From: Rostratula benghalensis
Lineage: Eukaryota > Chordata > Aves > Charadriiformes > Rostratulidae
Direction: 5' to 3'
Assembly: GCA_013399305.1 (NCBI GenBank)
Contig: VXAI01000182.1
Location: forward strand, 813,197 to 877,196
DNA: 64,000 bases
This document shows, piece after piece, positions 24,191-36,519 of the stretch. Numbering within the stretch: position 1 is the stretch's first letter; each line of letters begins with the position of its first letter. The position numbers and the translations under genes are program-made. The notes beneath the pieces were generated by a model. The model saw only the letters and a program-made list of their open reading frames with translations, ran no database searches and was not told the origin of the DNA.

Positions 24191-26542
24191 ATATGGTAAT
24201 ATGTTTTATGCAGGGAAGACAAATACAAGGAAGGAGAGGCAAGATAAAAAAAGTCAAGAGTCCAGGGATTTAACCATGTATTTTGCATTCATTTCAGGGA
24301 ACAGACACATTGATAAATTACATACATCCACCTCTTGACACTACTTTGGAAAGAACAACCAATAACATTCTTGTGCATTAAGCTGCATTTATGAAACCAC
24401 TCTTCAAAGCAGAGCACTATTTAACATTTTCTTCTATTCCTTCTGCTCAAAATGACCATCTGGCAACAGACTTTCTGGAATGGAGCCTTTTCTCTGGTTT
24501 CTGTTTGGGGACAATCTGTGCCAGCTTCCAGCAGTTCATGTGCTTTTGGGATGCAGAATATAGTTCTCCTCTGAAACATATGTAGGTTTGAAGTCAAATT
24601 CAGACACTGAAACAATCTGGTGTGAAGCGAGCTGTGGGTTACAATACAGTTTTCTTGATTTGCAGGCAGTTTGTCAAATAGGAAGATTTTAATCCCTTTC
24701 CATGCAGTCTCAGACCAAGTGGTAAATTCGGTATATTATCCACAGTTACTTTACTTGCCCTAAACTAACCCCATCAAACCTCTCTGAAGTTTCATTTAAA
24801 ACTTCTAGGAACTTTTATTTGAAACTGTAAAATACAAGATCCTTCTCAGATGCAATGGGAACAATTATGGTCAATTAACTTTTCTTTAAAAAAAACCAAA
24901 CCAAAACAAATTCAAACTGCAAGAAGCTAAAAGGTCTCAGGGGCAAAACCTCGCATTTCAGGAGGAAGCATGAGTCTGGGAAGACAGTGTAGACTATCCC
25001 CAAAGGAAGAACAATTCTCCCTGTGCACCAGCCTGTGTTGGTTTTAGAAAAAAACTTCTAAAACTTTTAAGAACTGGTGTGTGGTGGTACAGTGGTATCC
25101 ACTGTACACATATGGCCTTGGAGACACAGGCGAAAAGTCTCATCTACTGACCAGCACCACCTCTATAACTCTCTGGTCCCAGTTCCACCTGGTCTATGGG
25201 CAGAAAATAATAGGAAACAAAATCTAAGCCCCTGCTTGGAAACTTCAGGCCAGGTTTCTGATCTTTTTTCCAAATGAGTACTGGTAACAGAGCTTTGAAA
25301 CCTGGCCACATCCATCTGGGGCACAGGAGCAGGCACGGAGCTGCTCAGCCAAGGCTGGGAGAGAGCATCAGCACGAGCCCAGAGCTGGGGTCCCCAGGCT
25401 GAGGGTCATCGGAGGATTAAGCAGAGAACAGGCACGTGGCTCCCTGGGGAATGCCACCAGCCTCCTGTTATTTCTCAGGAAAGTCTTCAGGAAACTATCA
25501 CTGAATAAACCTTTTTTCTTAAAGGTCTTAGAGTATGTTATAAATGGATTAAAAATATCTTTGCTTTTATTGCTTGGAGATAAAATGTGGCTAAACAGTA
25601 TTTTCAAGGAAAGAGGTTAGAGTCTAAGTAGAGGAAAAGAGAGGCAGTCTCTTCACCTTTATGAACAGAATGAAATGCAAAAAATAAACATCAAAATCCA
25701 GGAGAAATTCGTTACTTTTAAAAATTCCTTTCAGCTATTAAAGTCAAATTTGGATCCCCGCAGCAAGGTGCCTGCTTAGCTGGTACAATCTGGAAGGCTC
25801 TAAGTTCAGGAGAGGCCAAACTTTCCTTGTAATGACAGAGAGGGAAACTTCATGTCATTTTTGGTAACCCTGTAGGATTTTTTGCAATGGTTCTTGGTAC
25901 GTGGCAAGCTGTCACCTCCACCTTGCATATCCTCCTGTTTGTGGTAGGTCTGTCAGGGCTTTAGATTTTGTAGCAACCAAGCAGCATCCAGCGGGTAAGT
26001 GAGTTTCCCAGCGTAGGGGAATTATGCTGTGAGAATACAGTAGTTCTGTGAAGATAACAGCAGCATCAAAGCACATGGCTCTCAAAAACGGGGGAGCCAC
26101 TCAATCTGCTCTAACCAGCTAATGTCACTGGCAAAGTGGAACGAGTATACAGTCTCCTGACTGACTCACCTTTAAAGAGTTACACATTTTCATGGTGGAT
26201 CTTTCTCCCTGATTTACATTTTTCCTTCCAGAAAAGTCATTAAAGTTTTAAATATCTCCTTTCACACAAAACCCACCTAAATTCCTGTGTACCTCTGTCC
26301 CTGCATACCTCTGTGTCCCTGGCTCCTAGGCCCAACCATGAAGGAAATAAAGTGCTGAGCTAGTGTTTTGACCACTTCTCTAATGCTTGCCGCTGCCTAT
26401 GGTTGCAGACATGACTGCCTCCTGCCAAATAGTAAATAAAGGCTGCTCTCCACTCTGAAATTAATAGCAGCTTGTTTTGCCTCCCTGCCAGACAGGCTGT
26501 AATCTAATCGCGTGCTCTTTGGCTTTACCCAGCAATCGCTCT
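24191..26542. other. Intergenic DNA: no gene seen
   Basis: About 2.35 kb of ordinary, moderately AT-rich sequence. There are no recognisable exons, RNA genes or transposon proteins on either strand. The start may still contain a badly decayed continuation of the upstream CR1 fragment. Confidence 0.65.
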
Positions 26543-26571
26543 ATCACATCACATCACATCACATCACATCA
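26543..26571 (+). repeat. (ATCAC)n microsatellite
   Basis: Five perfect copies of ATCAC are followed by a partial sixth (ATCA), 29 bp in all. It lies about 130 bp from the 3' end of a CR1 element. Confidence 0.95.
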
Positions 26572-26700
26572 GGGATTCCTCAGCACCCACCATAGGTACC
26601 TCAGGCTGGGGCTTGTTCTGCAGCACCTCCTGAGGCAGCCTTCCTTGTGCACATCTACAGAGGCTGAAATAAGAGGGGGATGTGTCCCGGGGATCATACA

Positions 26701-27335
26701 GTCATAGAATCATTCAGGTTGGAAAAGACCCTTGGGATCATCGAGTCCTACCGTCAGCCCTACTCTACAAAGTTCTCCCCTACACCATATCCCCCAACAC
26801 CACATCTAAACATCTCTGAAACACATTCAGGGATGGGGACTCAACCCCCTCCCTGGGCAGCCTATTCCGGTGTCTGACCACTCTTTCTGTGAAAAATTCT
26901 TTCCTAATGTGCAGCCTAAACCTACTCTGTTGCAGCCTGAAGCCATTCCCTCTCATTCTATCGCTAATTAGCTGTAAAAAGAGACTAGTACCAACCTCTC
27001 TACAATGCCCTTTCCAGCAGTTGTAGAGAATGATGAGGTCTCCCCTCAGCCTCCTCTTCCTCAGACTAAACAGTCCCAGCTCCTTCAATTGCTGTTCATA
27101 AGATTTGTTCTCCAGGCCCTTCACCAGCTTCATTGCCCTCCTCTGCACTCGCTCCAGCACCTCGAGATCTCTCTTGTGTTGAGGTGCCCAGAACTGGACA
27201 CAATTCTCAGGGTGTGACCTCACCAGTGCGAATACAGGGGAACAATCACCTCCCTACTTCTGCTGGTCACACTATTTTTAATGCAATCCAGGATGCCATT
27301 GGCTTTCTTGGCCACCTGGGCACACTGCTGGCAAT
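26701..27335 (-). mobile_element. CR1 LINE, 5'-truncated copy with open ORF2 C-terminus
   Basis: CR1 is the main non-LTR retrotransposon of birds; its ORF2 encodes an endonuclease and reverse transcriptase. On the - strand an uninterrupted frame (27223 down to 26780, 147 codons) gives the C-terminal end of ORF2, with blocks such as [57 protein letters not shown] and an end in [10 protein letters not shown] short 3' UTR follows, closing with one copy of the CR1 terminal octamer (CATAGAAT read on +, 26703-26710). The 5' side stops near 27335, where similarity to the family ends, the usual 5' truncation. The open frame suggests a fairly recent insertion. It is not autonomous because the catalytic part is missing. 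Confidence 0.93.
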
Positions 27336-30300
27336 GTGCTGGGCTGCTGGATCACACATGTTAACACAGGGTCACCCTACAGCAAAGCCAAGGGATGCTA
27401 CTTGTCAAGGAACCTTGACACACAGTTTTCATTCCTCCCAAGAGAGGATTAGCTCTACCCCAGTGGTGGCTGCTGAACACGAACATGTGGATATTTGGCC
27501 ATTCCCAGCTTACGCTGCTTATAGAGGACTCCTGCTGATAAAGCTTACAGCTATTAACACATACAAAAGCCAAATGGTGGAGGCAGGGAACTACAGCAAG
27601 GCATTCATATCAAACAGATAGGGAAAGACTGACTGAATATGATGTTTCAAGCTGAAAAGAAAATAAATAAAGAAGATTGAGGAGAGCAGTAGAGAAGAGA
27701 TGGACCTGGAGCTTGTGGAAAGGGTAGCTAGCTATGCAATCTTGATTCAATTTGCTTGGGAGAAGGCAACTAATACAATTATCTTACTCAGCCGGCAAGC
27801 TGGAAGGGAGCTCTGGACCAACATGCAGGAGGTATAGGACAGTGCGCGTTTGGGGGTGTCCCTGATGTCACATGAACTGCATCACTTCTCCAGGAGACGT
27901 AGAAGTAGCCAAGACAGATGGCAAGCAGTCAGCCTGCAGTTTGTGAGTATCCAGAGCAAGACCTGCTGCAGACCTTGCTCTCAGATGAGCAGGCACTCTC
28001 ATATCTAGATGCATCCTAGGCTTGGACATACGCGTTATGTGGGCATGAGGCCCCAAGGTTGCCACCTCAAAGTGCATTCACAGAGGAGTGGGGCAGACAC
28101 AGATGGAGGTCACTCCTCTCGAGACTTTCACAGTCCTATCATTTCCTAGACTGTTGGGCACATGTTTAAAAAGAAAGCAGAAAGCAGTAGCTATTCCCCT
28201 GACTCCCTCTAAACCTGCCTGCAGGAATTATGCTCCAATATGTTTCTATGGTGCCTTCTAGAGAAACCAGTCCATCAACCCTTCCTCTGACTTCCTGACC
28301 CCAAACAGCACCCATCCCGCTGTGGATTGTACCCAGCACTAACATTTTGCCCTTCTGCTCAGACCACCAATCTAATTAGCTTTGTTCTGACATCACTGTT
28401 AACCTTTTGGATCCACTAAATCTGAAGTGGTGTGGTAGAGAAGCCAAATAAAGGAAACTAATGAACCTCCCTTCCTTGGAGAACCTGCCCAGGCTGCATT
28501 TCACCTGATTAAAAGAGGGTAAGTCGCAGTTGTGTGTACATGGACACAGATAACAGCACATATTGCCTGCTGAAAACAGGCAGGAGCACAAGATGCTGCT
28601 CTGCATTAAAAGAGAGAAGCTCAGAGTTTTCTCCGTAGACAGTTGTCAGCTTCTCAAACACACCAGCTGTGCTTTGGCCACAGCCAGACTACAATCTACC
28701 AGCCGTGTCAAATGTCCTGTTTCCCCAAGTCTGCAGAGCTCAGAGAAAAAAGGATCCAGACAGTGCTTTATCTTGGTGACAACTTTATTTTCTGAGATCA
28801 GTTGGGAACAACGTGTTCAGCTATTGCCAAAAAAGATCACCAACAGCTATTGGCATCACCAGCCCTCAGTTACGTGGTTTCCCAAGTGGCACAAGGGATG
28901 ACAGATTCATATTAATTCCAGTCAGCAAATGGATTATAAATACTCCCCCAGCCAGTTGCCACCTGATAGGACTGTCCTTGAATCCTCCAGTTGTGGAAGG
29001 GAGTTGTCAACTCTAAATTTACCCACCAGCATGTATTGTATAAAACATGTTACCCTGTGATCTTTGGTAGACACTTGTGCTGTAGCACAGCACGGATTAG
29101 GCCAGAAACTACTCATTCCATCAACCAGACAGACATCTCACTATTGCTTATCTCAAGACTTCAATGGCAGAAAGGAGGGAGGGATGAGTTTGACAGGATG
29201 CGTTGGTGTATTGGTCATGCAATTGCCACAGCAGTCCCATCAAGTCGGGGTTTATAAAGTGATCAAAAGCTAGGCCCACCTAACACCTTTCTGATGAGGT
29301 AACAGCTTCTGTTCCTAATGATAGCCTTTCCCATCAGAAAAAAAGTACCACCACAACTGATATAAGTAAACTCACTCCAAGGATGGGGTATCCAAAACCA
29401 GACAGAGCCGATAAAAAGCAGACAGAGATAGTATTCCCTGCAAAAAGCAGCAGGCAGGATGCTAAAAGTTTGTACAAACAGACTATTCACTTCAAGAACC
29501 ATAATTAGACACATTTAACTTTTACAATGGAAAGTAAACAAAAAGCAAGCAAGGAACTCCATGTTTTTCTAGCTTTAGAACAGTAAATGTCTGCAAACTG
29601 GGCCAACGCACGTGCCAGAGGCACCTGCATGAGGCAGACTTCCTCACAGAAAACCAAAAACATCTGCCTGCATGGGAGGACATTTTGTAAATGATCAGTT
29701 CAGGGCACTTACCTAAAGTAAGCCCATTTTTTGCCTGTTGCATGTTCATGCACAAAAGCTTTCCAGGCTCGTGAGCTGGAGACAGCATCTCATCCCTGTT
29801 GCTGGATGGCCACAGATAAAATCTGCCCTCAGTTAGACAAAGACATGGGAGTTATATGGCTGTTGGGGACTGCATGATATTTTGCTCCGCTTTGGACTTT
29901 TTCTGATTTCATGCCCCAGGTTCTTCTCTAGTGGTGTTTTTCAACACTCCTGAGGACATCCAGCCTCTCTGGCAGCAGCAAGAGCCTTTTGCTCACTGTC
30001 TGCATGCACAGCCTGGGCACCACCCTTGCCCCAAACCCTGTGAGCCCTGGTGGCCACTGCAGGGCTACATGTCCTGCAAGATGGCACTTGGCCACAGACT
30101 GAGGGACAGTAGCCCAGCAATTCAGTCTGTTTCTGGACAGAGCAGGTTCTCTCACCTAATGGAGACTTGCTCCATATTTCCATAATTTTCACCTGCTGAG
30201 CACTTCCTAGCAGTTGAGCCAAAATGGTACCTGCTCAGGAGAGGTACCTGTAAAACCTCAGGAGAGAGCAAGGCTGGAAAACAGTGCACCATAAAAATCC

Positions 30301-33300
30301 TGGGGATCTGTGCTTTGAGAAACTGTAGCAAACCTGTGTGCTTAAGTAAAGAAAATTTGACTTGGTGCCTTCATACCAGGAATAGGCATTTTTGTCACCT
30401 ACATGAGAATTGCCCTAAATGTAGCCAAATTACACATCCTGCTAAATAGCAGTTTCTCCCTGCTTTCTGCACACTTGGAACGCTGTAACACCTTTTAACA
30501 TCAAAAATACTTTTAACTCACACTGGAGCTACCTCATGTAGGGTACCCAAAATCAATTAATGCTTTTAACCTCAAACTCTACACCTTGAATTCTTTAGGC
30601 AGGGAGGGTAAAGCTTCTGGATTATTTCTTCCCCACGTACGGGACAGGCAAAGAGGGAACCACTCATACCTTCAAAACACTCAGACACCCCTGAAATGAA
30701 AGGGGAGCTGAAAAGCTCCATCTTGGTGGTTTAGCAGTTTGCTGTAGAACAGGGCCTGGAGCTCCATAGGAGGGATAAAACTAAATATTGAATGGCTGCT
30801 TGTTGCTCAAGGACTGTGCATCCTGTGCACTTCGTGAGACAGAAGCTTCAGGAAAAATGCAAAGCTGAAATACAACCAAAAGCCCGATGGGGAATGTACA
30901 CAACAGAGAGTCACGTCCTGAGTGCCGAGTGCCTGACTTTGCACTGTCCCTTTCACCTCATTTTTGCTTGTGTGTGACGTATATAAAAAGTAGTTAGAGT
31001 GACTCCAGTCAAACAACAGGCTTGTTCAAAATGCAGATTTACTACAGGGCTGCTGGAGTTTATCATTAAAAAAGTACACAGAGCCAACATCATTTACTCA
31101 CATCAAAATGTAGAGTAGAAGTCTATATTGCAGCATATTTTATCTTACTGGAACTTCAATCCAGCTAATGCTAACAAGTCATTCAAATAAGTGTAGTGGG
31201 AATAAGAACAGGAGAGAGAATCAACTAAGCAAATGGATCTACTCTACTTCCATCAGATCTCCTCCATGGAGTTAGACCAGCAACGATGAGTCCATTGCCT
31301 CCTCCTGCCCAACACCTAAAGCCTCAGCGCTAACACAGCCAAGGATCAGTCTAGCAGAGGTTTCACATCCCTAAGGAAATTTAAGTTCCCAAGACAGGAG
31401 ATACACGGTCATTTTCTGCTCCATTTTGCCACAACTTCCATTCCATCACCTTAAGTGCAGAGTGCTGCCTGAATGTGAACTACTGGATCAGGTTCGTGTT
31501 TTGTAAATATTATTGTTATATTATGAACTTTGGCATCAATGAGAGCAAAGCTAGAGAGGCTGGAACATGACACAATGGTTTTGAGCTTGGCTGTTATTTG
31601 CCAATTTTTTTAAAAGTGGGGAGGGAGAAGGAAAAGAGTAGTTTAGAATTGTGGTTAAACACATTTTTTCTCTAGAGGCATTTAGATTTTTGCCTTTGCT
31701 TTGTTTATTCTTCTTTGGGACTAAGTAAAGTCATATTTTTAAACATAGGACATCCCCCCTTTCCTTTTTAAATACTAGAATTTTAAGAGTCACCCTAGAC
31801 AGGGCTCAGGCTGCTCTGACTGCTTGGAACCAAATACATTTTTCAGAGTGTTTTCTTGTGGCCTAAAAAAAGTATTTATTTTTTTCAGTCATTCCACTTG
31901 GATGTACCTTTGTTCACTTTCCAGGAGCGATTCAGTTTCATTACTTTTTTCTTTTTAATCACAATATATAAAAGAGTTCTTATTTAGGGCCTCAGTTCTG
32001 TTATGATACTTCTAGCACGTGAGTGATCCTTCTAATTGCAAGTGATTGCAGATATTTAAAATTTGAGCAGCACTTTAGGATCTTACTGAATCAGCACCTA
32101 CATATTTCCTTGTTTCTCTTTGGGGAGGGGTTTACTGTCTTTTTACTTTTCTTAAAAGTGGATGCATAAACCAGCATCAATGCACACAAAATCAAAGGCA
32201 CATTTTTACCAAAGCATGCTTTAACAGCACCAGCAGTGAAGAGCATGGCCCAGGCTGAAAGCACGGATTTACTCCTCCTCTCTGGGATGGACTCTGCCAA
32301 ACAGGAGAGCTGGAAGCCATAGGGCAGCTAAATCCTGACCTACACATACAGGGAGAACAAATTCTGCTGGACACAGTGAAGGGAAAAAAAGCCTCAGAAA
32401 ACACTCCAGGTTAGAGATTTCCAGCTCCCCAGGCTGGCTGTGCCTAAAATATGTTTCCAAACCTGAGGAGCTGCAGTGGGGATCCTGGAGGTTTTGGTCC
32501 CCCTGCGCAGACCCAGTGTCGAGTACCTCTCAGCTGGAGCTGGAGGTCGGGAGTGCATCACCCGAGCGAGTGCCCCGGGCACAGAGGGGCTGTGCTGGCA
32601 CAGCCACAGGGTTGGAGTTGGAGAAGGCATTTGGGAAGAAGCAATGCAGAGCCTGACAGCCCAGAGACAGCCAGATGTTTTCATCATTATGGAAAAAATC
32701 TGTTGGTGCCTCTTTGCCCAGAGAAACACTGGAGGAGGAAATAGCCTCTTGAGCTCTGATCAGTGCTGCATATTAAAACTGCAACAGGCCAGGGTCAAAA
32801 AAACAGCAGAAATGGCAGGAAGGGACTTTTTCTGACTCTGACACTAACATTCAATACAAAGGCGCCCCAAAAGGCTGCACTGCCTCCCCAGAGATTTTTT
32901 CTGAAATTACTGCCTCAGAGAGCTGGAGAGACAGGGCCTGAAAGATGGGCCCAAGTGATGCTTCTGCAGCACATACACCCCCCCAACCTCTTCCTCCAGC
33001 TGCAGCAGGTGCTGCCCCAGGGACACGTCACCCCGGAGTTGCATGGCTCTGGAGACATAATGCCCTGGGGTTGCAAGGAGACTGAGCACAGCAAAAATGC
33101 AACCAGGGGCTGGGGACCCCTGTCCCCACTCACAAAATCAGCATTGAAGGAAACAGCCTGTCCTCCTGGCCCCAGACACTCCTGTCCACCCCAAGCCCCG
33201 GGCTTAGAGCTATAACCAAGACCAAGAGACACACAAGAGCGAGACCCAGAGCCGGGATTTTCAGCCATATGGGGAAACAAGTTCCAGATTTTGCTTTCTC

Positions 33301-33844
33301 GCCCCGTATTCCCTGCAGGCTCCAGTGCTGCTGCCAGTCCAAGCGTCCCCACGGGCTGCAGGACGCCAGGATCCAGCCAGTCCCTTCCCTTGGGCTGCCC
33401 TGGGGCTCCCCCCGGGATTCACCCCTCCCCACGGATCCCCCCTTCCCGAAAGCAGCGCGGCCCCATCCCCCACCAACTCCTCTCACTAATTTTAGCTTTC
33501 AGGCACGAAAGATATGGTGCAATTAAAAAACCAAAAGTAACCCCTGAAGACTGCCGGGGAGAAACCATAAGCAAAAGCAAGCAGCCAAACCTAAACCCTT
33601 TCAATCTCTGTAAGAAATAAACCTTATCCACAAAATAAAAGGGCGTTTAGCGTTTCATGCATTTCACTTAGACTTTTTTTGTTCTTGAACTGACGACTAG
33701 AAAAGGCAGGCGGCTTCGGGGCTTGGAAACGGACAGCAAATCGCACAGAACTGGCAGCGAGGAAGGCAGGCACCGAGGCATCGTAGGGAACTCTCCCTCC
33801 TTTCCTCCCTTCTTTCTACAGTATTGCTGGGGCTCCAAGAGAAT
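27336..33844. other. Intergenic DNA: no gene seen
   Basis: About 6.5 kb with no credible coding exon on either strand. The part at about 31480-32100 is strongly AT-rich and carries two NK2-type CAAGTG cores (one reads CCACTTGG on +, one CAAGTGAT) and a TATATAAAAG string at 31965-31974. From about 32450 the G+C content rises, leading towards the CpG-rich NKX2-5 domain. A CRE-like TGACGT directly joined to a TATA-like string lies at 30975-30990. Confidence 0.65.
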
Positions 33845-33870
33845 AAAAAAAAAAAAAAAAAAAAAAAAAA
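33845..33870 (+). repeat. Poly(A) tract, 26 A
   Basis: An uninterrupted run of 26 A. No retrotransposon body was recognised directly upstream. Confidence 0.9.
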
Positions 33871-34429
33871 CCAACCCCACAACAAACAAATAAATAAATT
33901 TAAAAGAAGCTATCGTTGAAATGGTGTTTTTTTCCCTTCACTGCTGAAAAACAGTCTGATCATTAATGCAGGAATTGGGAAAAAAATATATGTGTAGACC
34001 TGGTTTTATTTATGCGCCCTTCCTTTGAAATTTGAAGACTTGTGAAGACATCGAAACTTGGAAATTTTACGCAGAGGAAAAAGAAAAAATAAAAGAGTGA
34101 AAACCTAGAAGAACCTTAACAAAATTTTCCCTTCTTTTCACCCTTTTCTTCTTTATATTTTAAATACATTATATTTTATGTTCGGTGAATTATATATTCA
34201 TCAGGCTCATGAAAACACTTTGCCGCACACGTATTTGCCAATTTGGCGCCCTCATATATTTTATTTTTGCACGGATTTCTTCCCAACCGTTTTTCTCTCT
34301 GCAAAACAAGCTGCAGGAGCGCTCGGAGTTTTAATTTTCCGAAGAGAATGCAGAGGTGGGACCCTTCGGAGAAACAAACCCTTTCCTCGCCAAATCGCCA
34401 CAAAAAAAAAAAAAGAACGACGGATAATT

Positions 34430-34443
34430 CACACACACACACA
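34430..34443 (+). repeat. (CA)7 dinucleotide repeat
   Basis: Seven perfect CA units at the border where AT-rich DNA gives way to CpG-rich DNA. Confidence 0.9.
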
Positions 34444-34479
34444 ATTCGGGAGCAACAAAAACTCAAAGGCCTGATCCCG

Positions 34480-35900
34480 CTCCCGGGAATGAACCCGCCG
34501 GGAGCTCTGGAGAGATGCGGGGCTCCGGCCGCCCCCCGGCTCCGGCCCGGTAGCGCTGAGCGGAGCCCGTTTTCTCGGTGCCTCCGTTCGCAGAATTCCG
34601 GGGGAGGGAGAGGAGGAACGGGCTGCGCCTAACCCGAGCGTCTCAGGGCAAAACTGAAAACAGGTCCGGGATAGGAGGGAGTATTTCCCTTGTTTTGGTT
34701 TGTTCGGTTGCTTGTTGGAGGTTTTTTGATGAGTTTTAGGGATTTTTGTTTGTTTGTTTGGGAGTTTTTTGCTTGGTTGGTTGGCGTCGGGGGAAGATGT
34801 TGTGTTTTGTTTTGGTTTTGGGTTTTTTTTTTTTTTTAAATTTAGTTATTATTACCTGGAAGTGCTGTCAGTCCCGCCAGGAGAGGCACCCTCCCCGGGA
34901 GAGGGGGGGATTTTGCAGGACGGGGCTGAGACCCTCCTGCCCGTGTCCGTCCCACCGACCACCGACACCCCACACTCCCCCCGGGGTGAAAAGAAAAAGG
35001 GGCCGCCTTAGAAAGCCGCCTTCTCGGTGCAGGGGGACAAGGAGCAAAGCAGAGCCACCCACCCTGCAAAAGGCTGGCGGGGGCAGGCCGGCGGGGACAG
35101 GAAGACCCCCGGCCGTCCCGCGGCTTGCCCCTTGGGGCAGCCGATTTCACGCCTCTCCGGTTGTGGGTCACAGGCTGGGCCCTCGCCGGAGCAGAGGAGA
35201 CATCGCCCGGAGCAGGGGTTGGGGTCGGGCTTCTGTAACTCTACTCGCCCGAGTTCATCCTCCCACCCGTCTCGGCAGAGCCGATTCTCGGGAAGGGGCT
35301 CCGGGCTGGGTCCCTCCGCGGGAAGCCCCGGGGAAACACCGGGGAGCACCCCCCCCGAGCAGGGCGGTAGCTGAGAACGCTGCCGGTCCCTCATCTCCGT
35401 AGGGTTGGGGTGGAAGGGGGGTGGGAAATCACTTTTAAGACAAATAAAACCCAAATACCGTCTCATGTTAAATGCGGTTCCCCCTCTCCGGGCTACGCGG
35501 TCAAGGGCGGACCCGGATCCCAAGGTGGGGGCGTTGGAGCAGGGCCCCGCTGCCCTGGCCCTGCCCCGGCGCAGCCCCCCCGCCCCGGGCTCCTGGGGAG
35601 CGCAAAGCGCGCATGGTGACATCGCAAGACGGATCGGATTTGCACGGCCAGCAGGAAGTATCCGAGAAGTCAGACCTTTATCTCCTCTGGAAAACATCGT
35701 GCGGACAGACAAGCTGCAAACGCCCTGAAATCCTTGCGGCTGTTTCAGGCTTCCCAGCCAAGCGCTGCTCCCGTTCCCACCGGATCCGGTGGGAAGCTTT
35801 CTGCCCAGGGGAGGTAGATCGGGCCAAAGCTCCGAGGGAGGGGGCAAGGGAAGCCGCGTCGCATTTAGAGCTTTGTCCCCCGAAACAGCCCACACCTCAT
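34480..35900. other. CpG-rich island, distal upstream of NKX2-5
   Basis: A visibly G+C-rich stretch with many CpG dinucleotides (for example around 34490-34560 and 35100-35600), about 5.5-7 kb upstream of the NKX2-5 start codon. Long open frames occur on both strands (up to 312 codons on -), but they overlap each other and have low-complexity Pro/Gly/Arg-rich translations. They are best explained by scarcity of stop codons in GC-rich DNA. No promoter-exon structure is evident. It could be a Polycomb-type island or the start of an unannotated non-coding transcript. Confidence 0.6.
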
Positions 35901-36411
35901 AGTGCCTAGAAGGTATTTCGTTTTTAAAACAGTTTTTTTTGCCCATGGCTACCCCACCGGTGCGTCCCGGCTACTGGCCGGCTGTGCCAAACCGTTGTTG
36001 CATTTACTAAACGTGAAAACCTCTTCGGTCTTTCAATTTTCCTGTCCTTAACATAACCGTATGGCTTCTGCCCTGTGTGCGTTCCCGTTAGAAACGGAAC
36101 GAACAAGCGCTTTTGGATTTAACGGGCCGAGTGAAGAAGCTTTTACTCGTGCGCAAGAAACCGGCGGGTCCCGAAGCCGGCGTTAATAACGCGACCGCTG
36201 AAGTAACGCCCGGGGTGCTGGGAGAGGGGCAGTGAGAAGGACGATGAAATCCCAGATCGGTTTCCCGTCGCCAGCTAACCCAGCACAATTACAGGCAGGG
36301 GGGGGAAATAAAAATAAAAAAAAGGAAGAAAAAAAAAAAGTTATGGGCCGGGGAAAATTAAAGTTTTTTGATTTATCTGACCAGTTCCCACCCTTCGCTT
36401 CAGCCGGGGGG

Positions 36412-36439
36412 AAAAAAAAAAAAAAAAAAAAAAAAAAAA

Positions 36440-36478
<39 letters not shown>
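36412..36478 (+). repeat. 67-nt poly(A) tract with a single C interruption
   Basis: 28 A, one C at 36440, then 38 A. It is embedded in GC-rich sequence, preceded by CCGGGGGG and followed by CCCACC. No transposon body is recognisable upstream. Exact length is uncertain in any assembly. Confidence 0.9.
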
Positions 36479-36480
<2 letters not shown>

Positions 36481-36519
36481 CACCTCCAAGAGCCGAGGTG
36501 CAAGAGCTGACTTAATTGT

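Noticed and set aside
26301..26480. Possible LTR-like end with AATAAA motifs upstream of the CR1 copy
   Set aside because: No paired LTR, no TG...CA borders or primer-binding site could be identified.
34746..35402. 218-codon open frame on the + strand
   Set aside because: Starts in a GT-rich repeat-like stretch and continues as low-complexity Pro/Arg sequence; no support.
35008..35946. 312-codon open frame on the - strand in CpG-rich DNA
   Set aside because: Translation is low-complexity (Pro, Gly, Arg, Ser), overlaps other long frames on both strands, matches no family I know, and GC-rich DNA has few stop codons.
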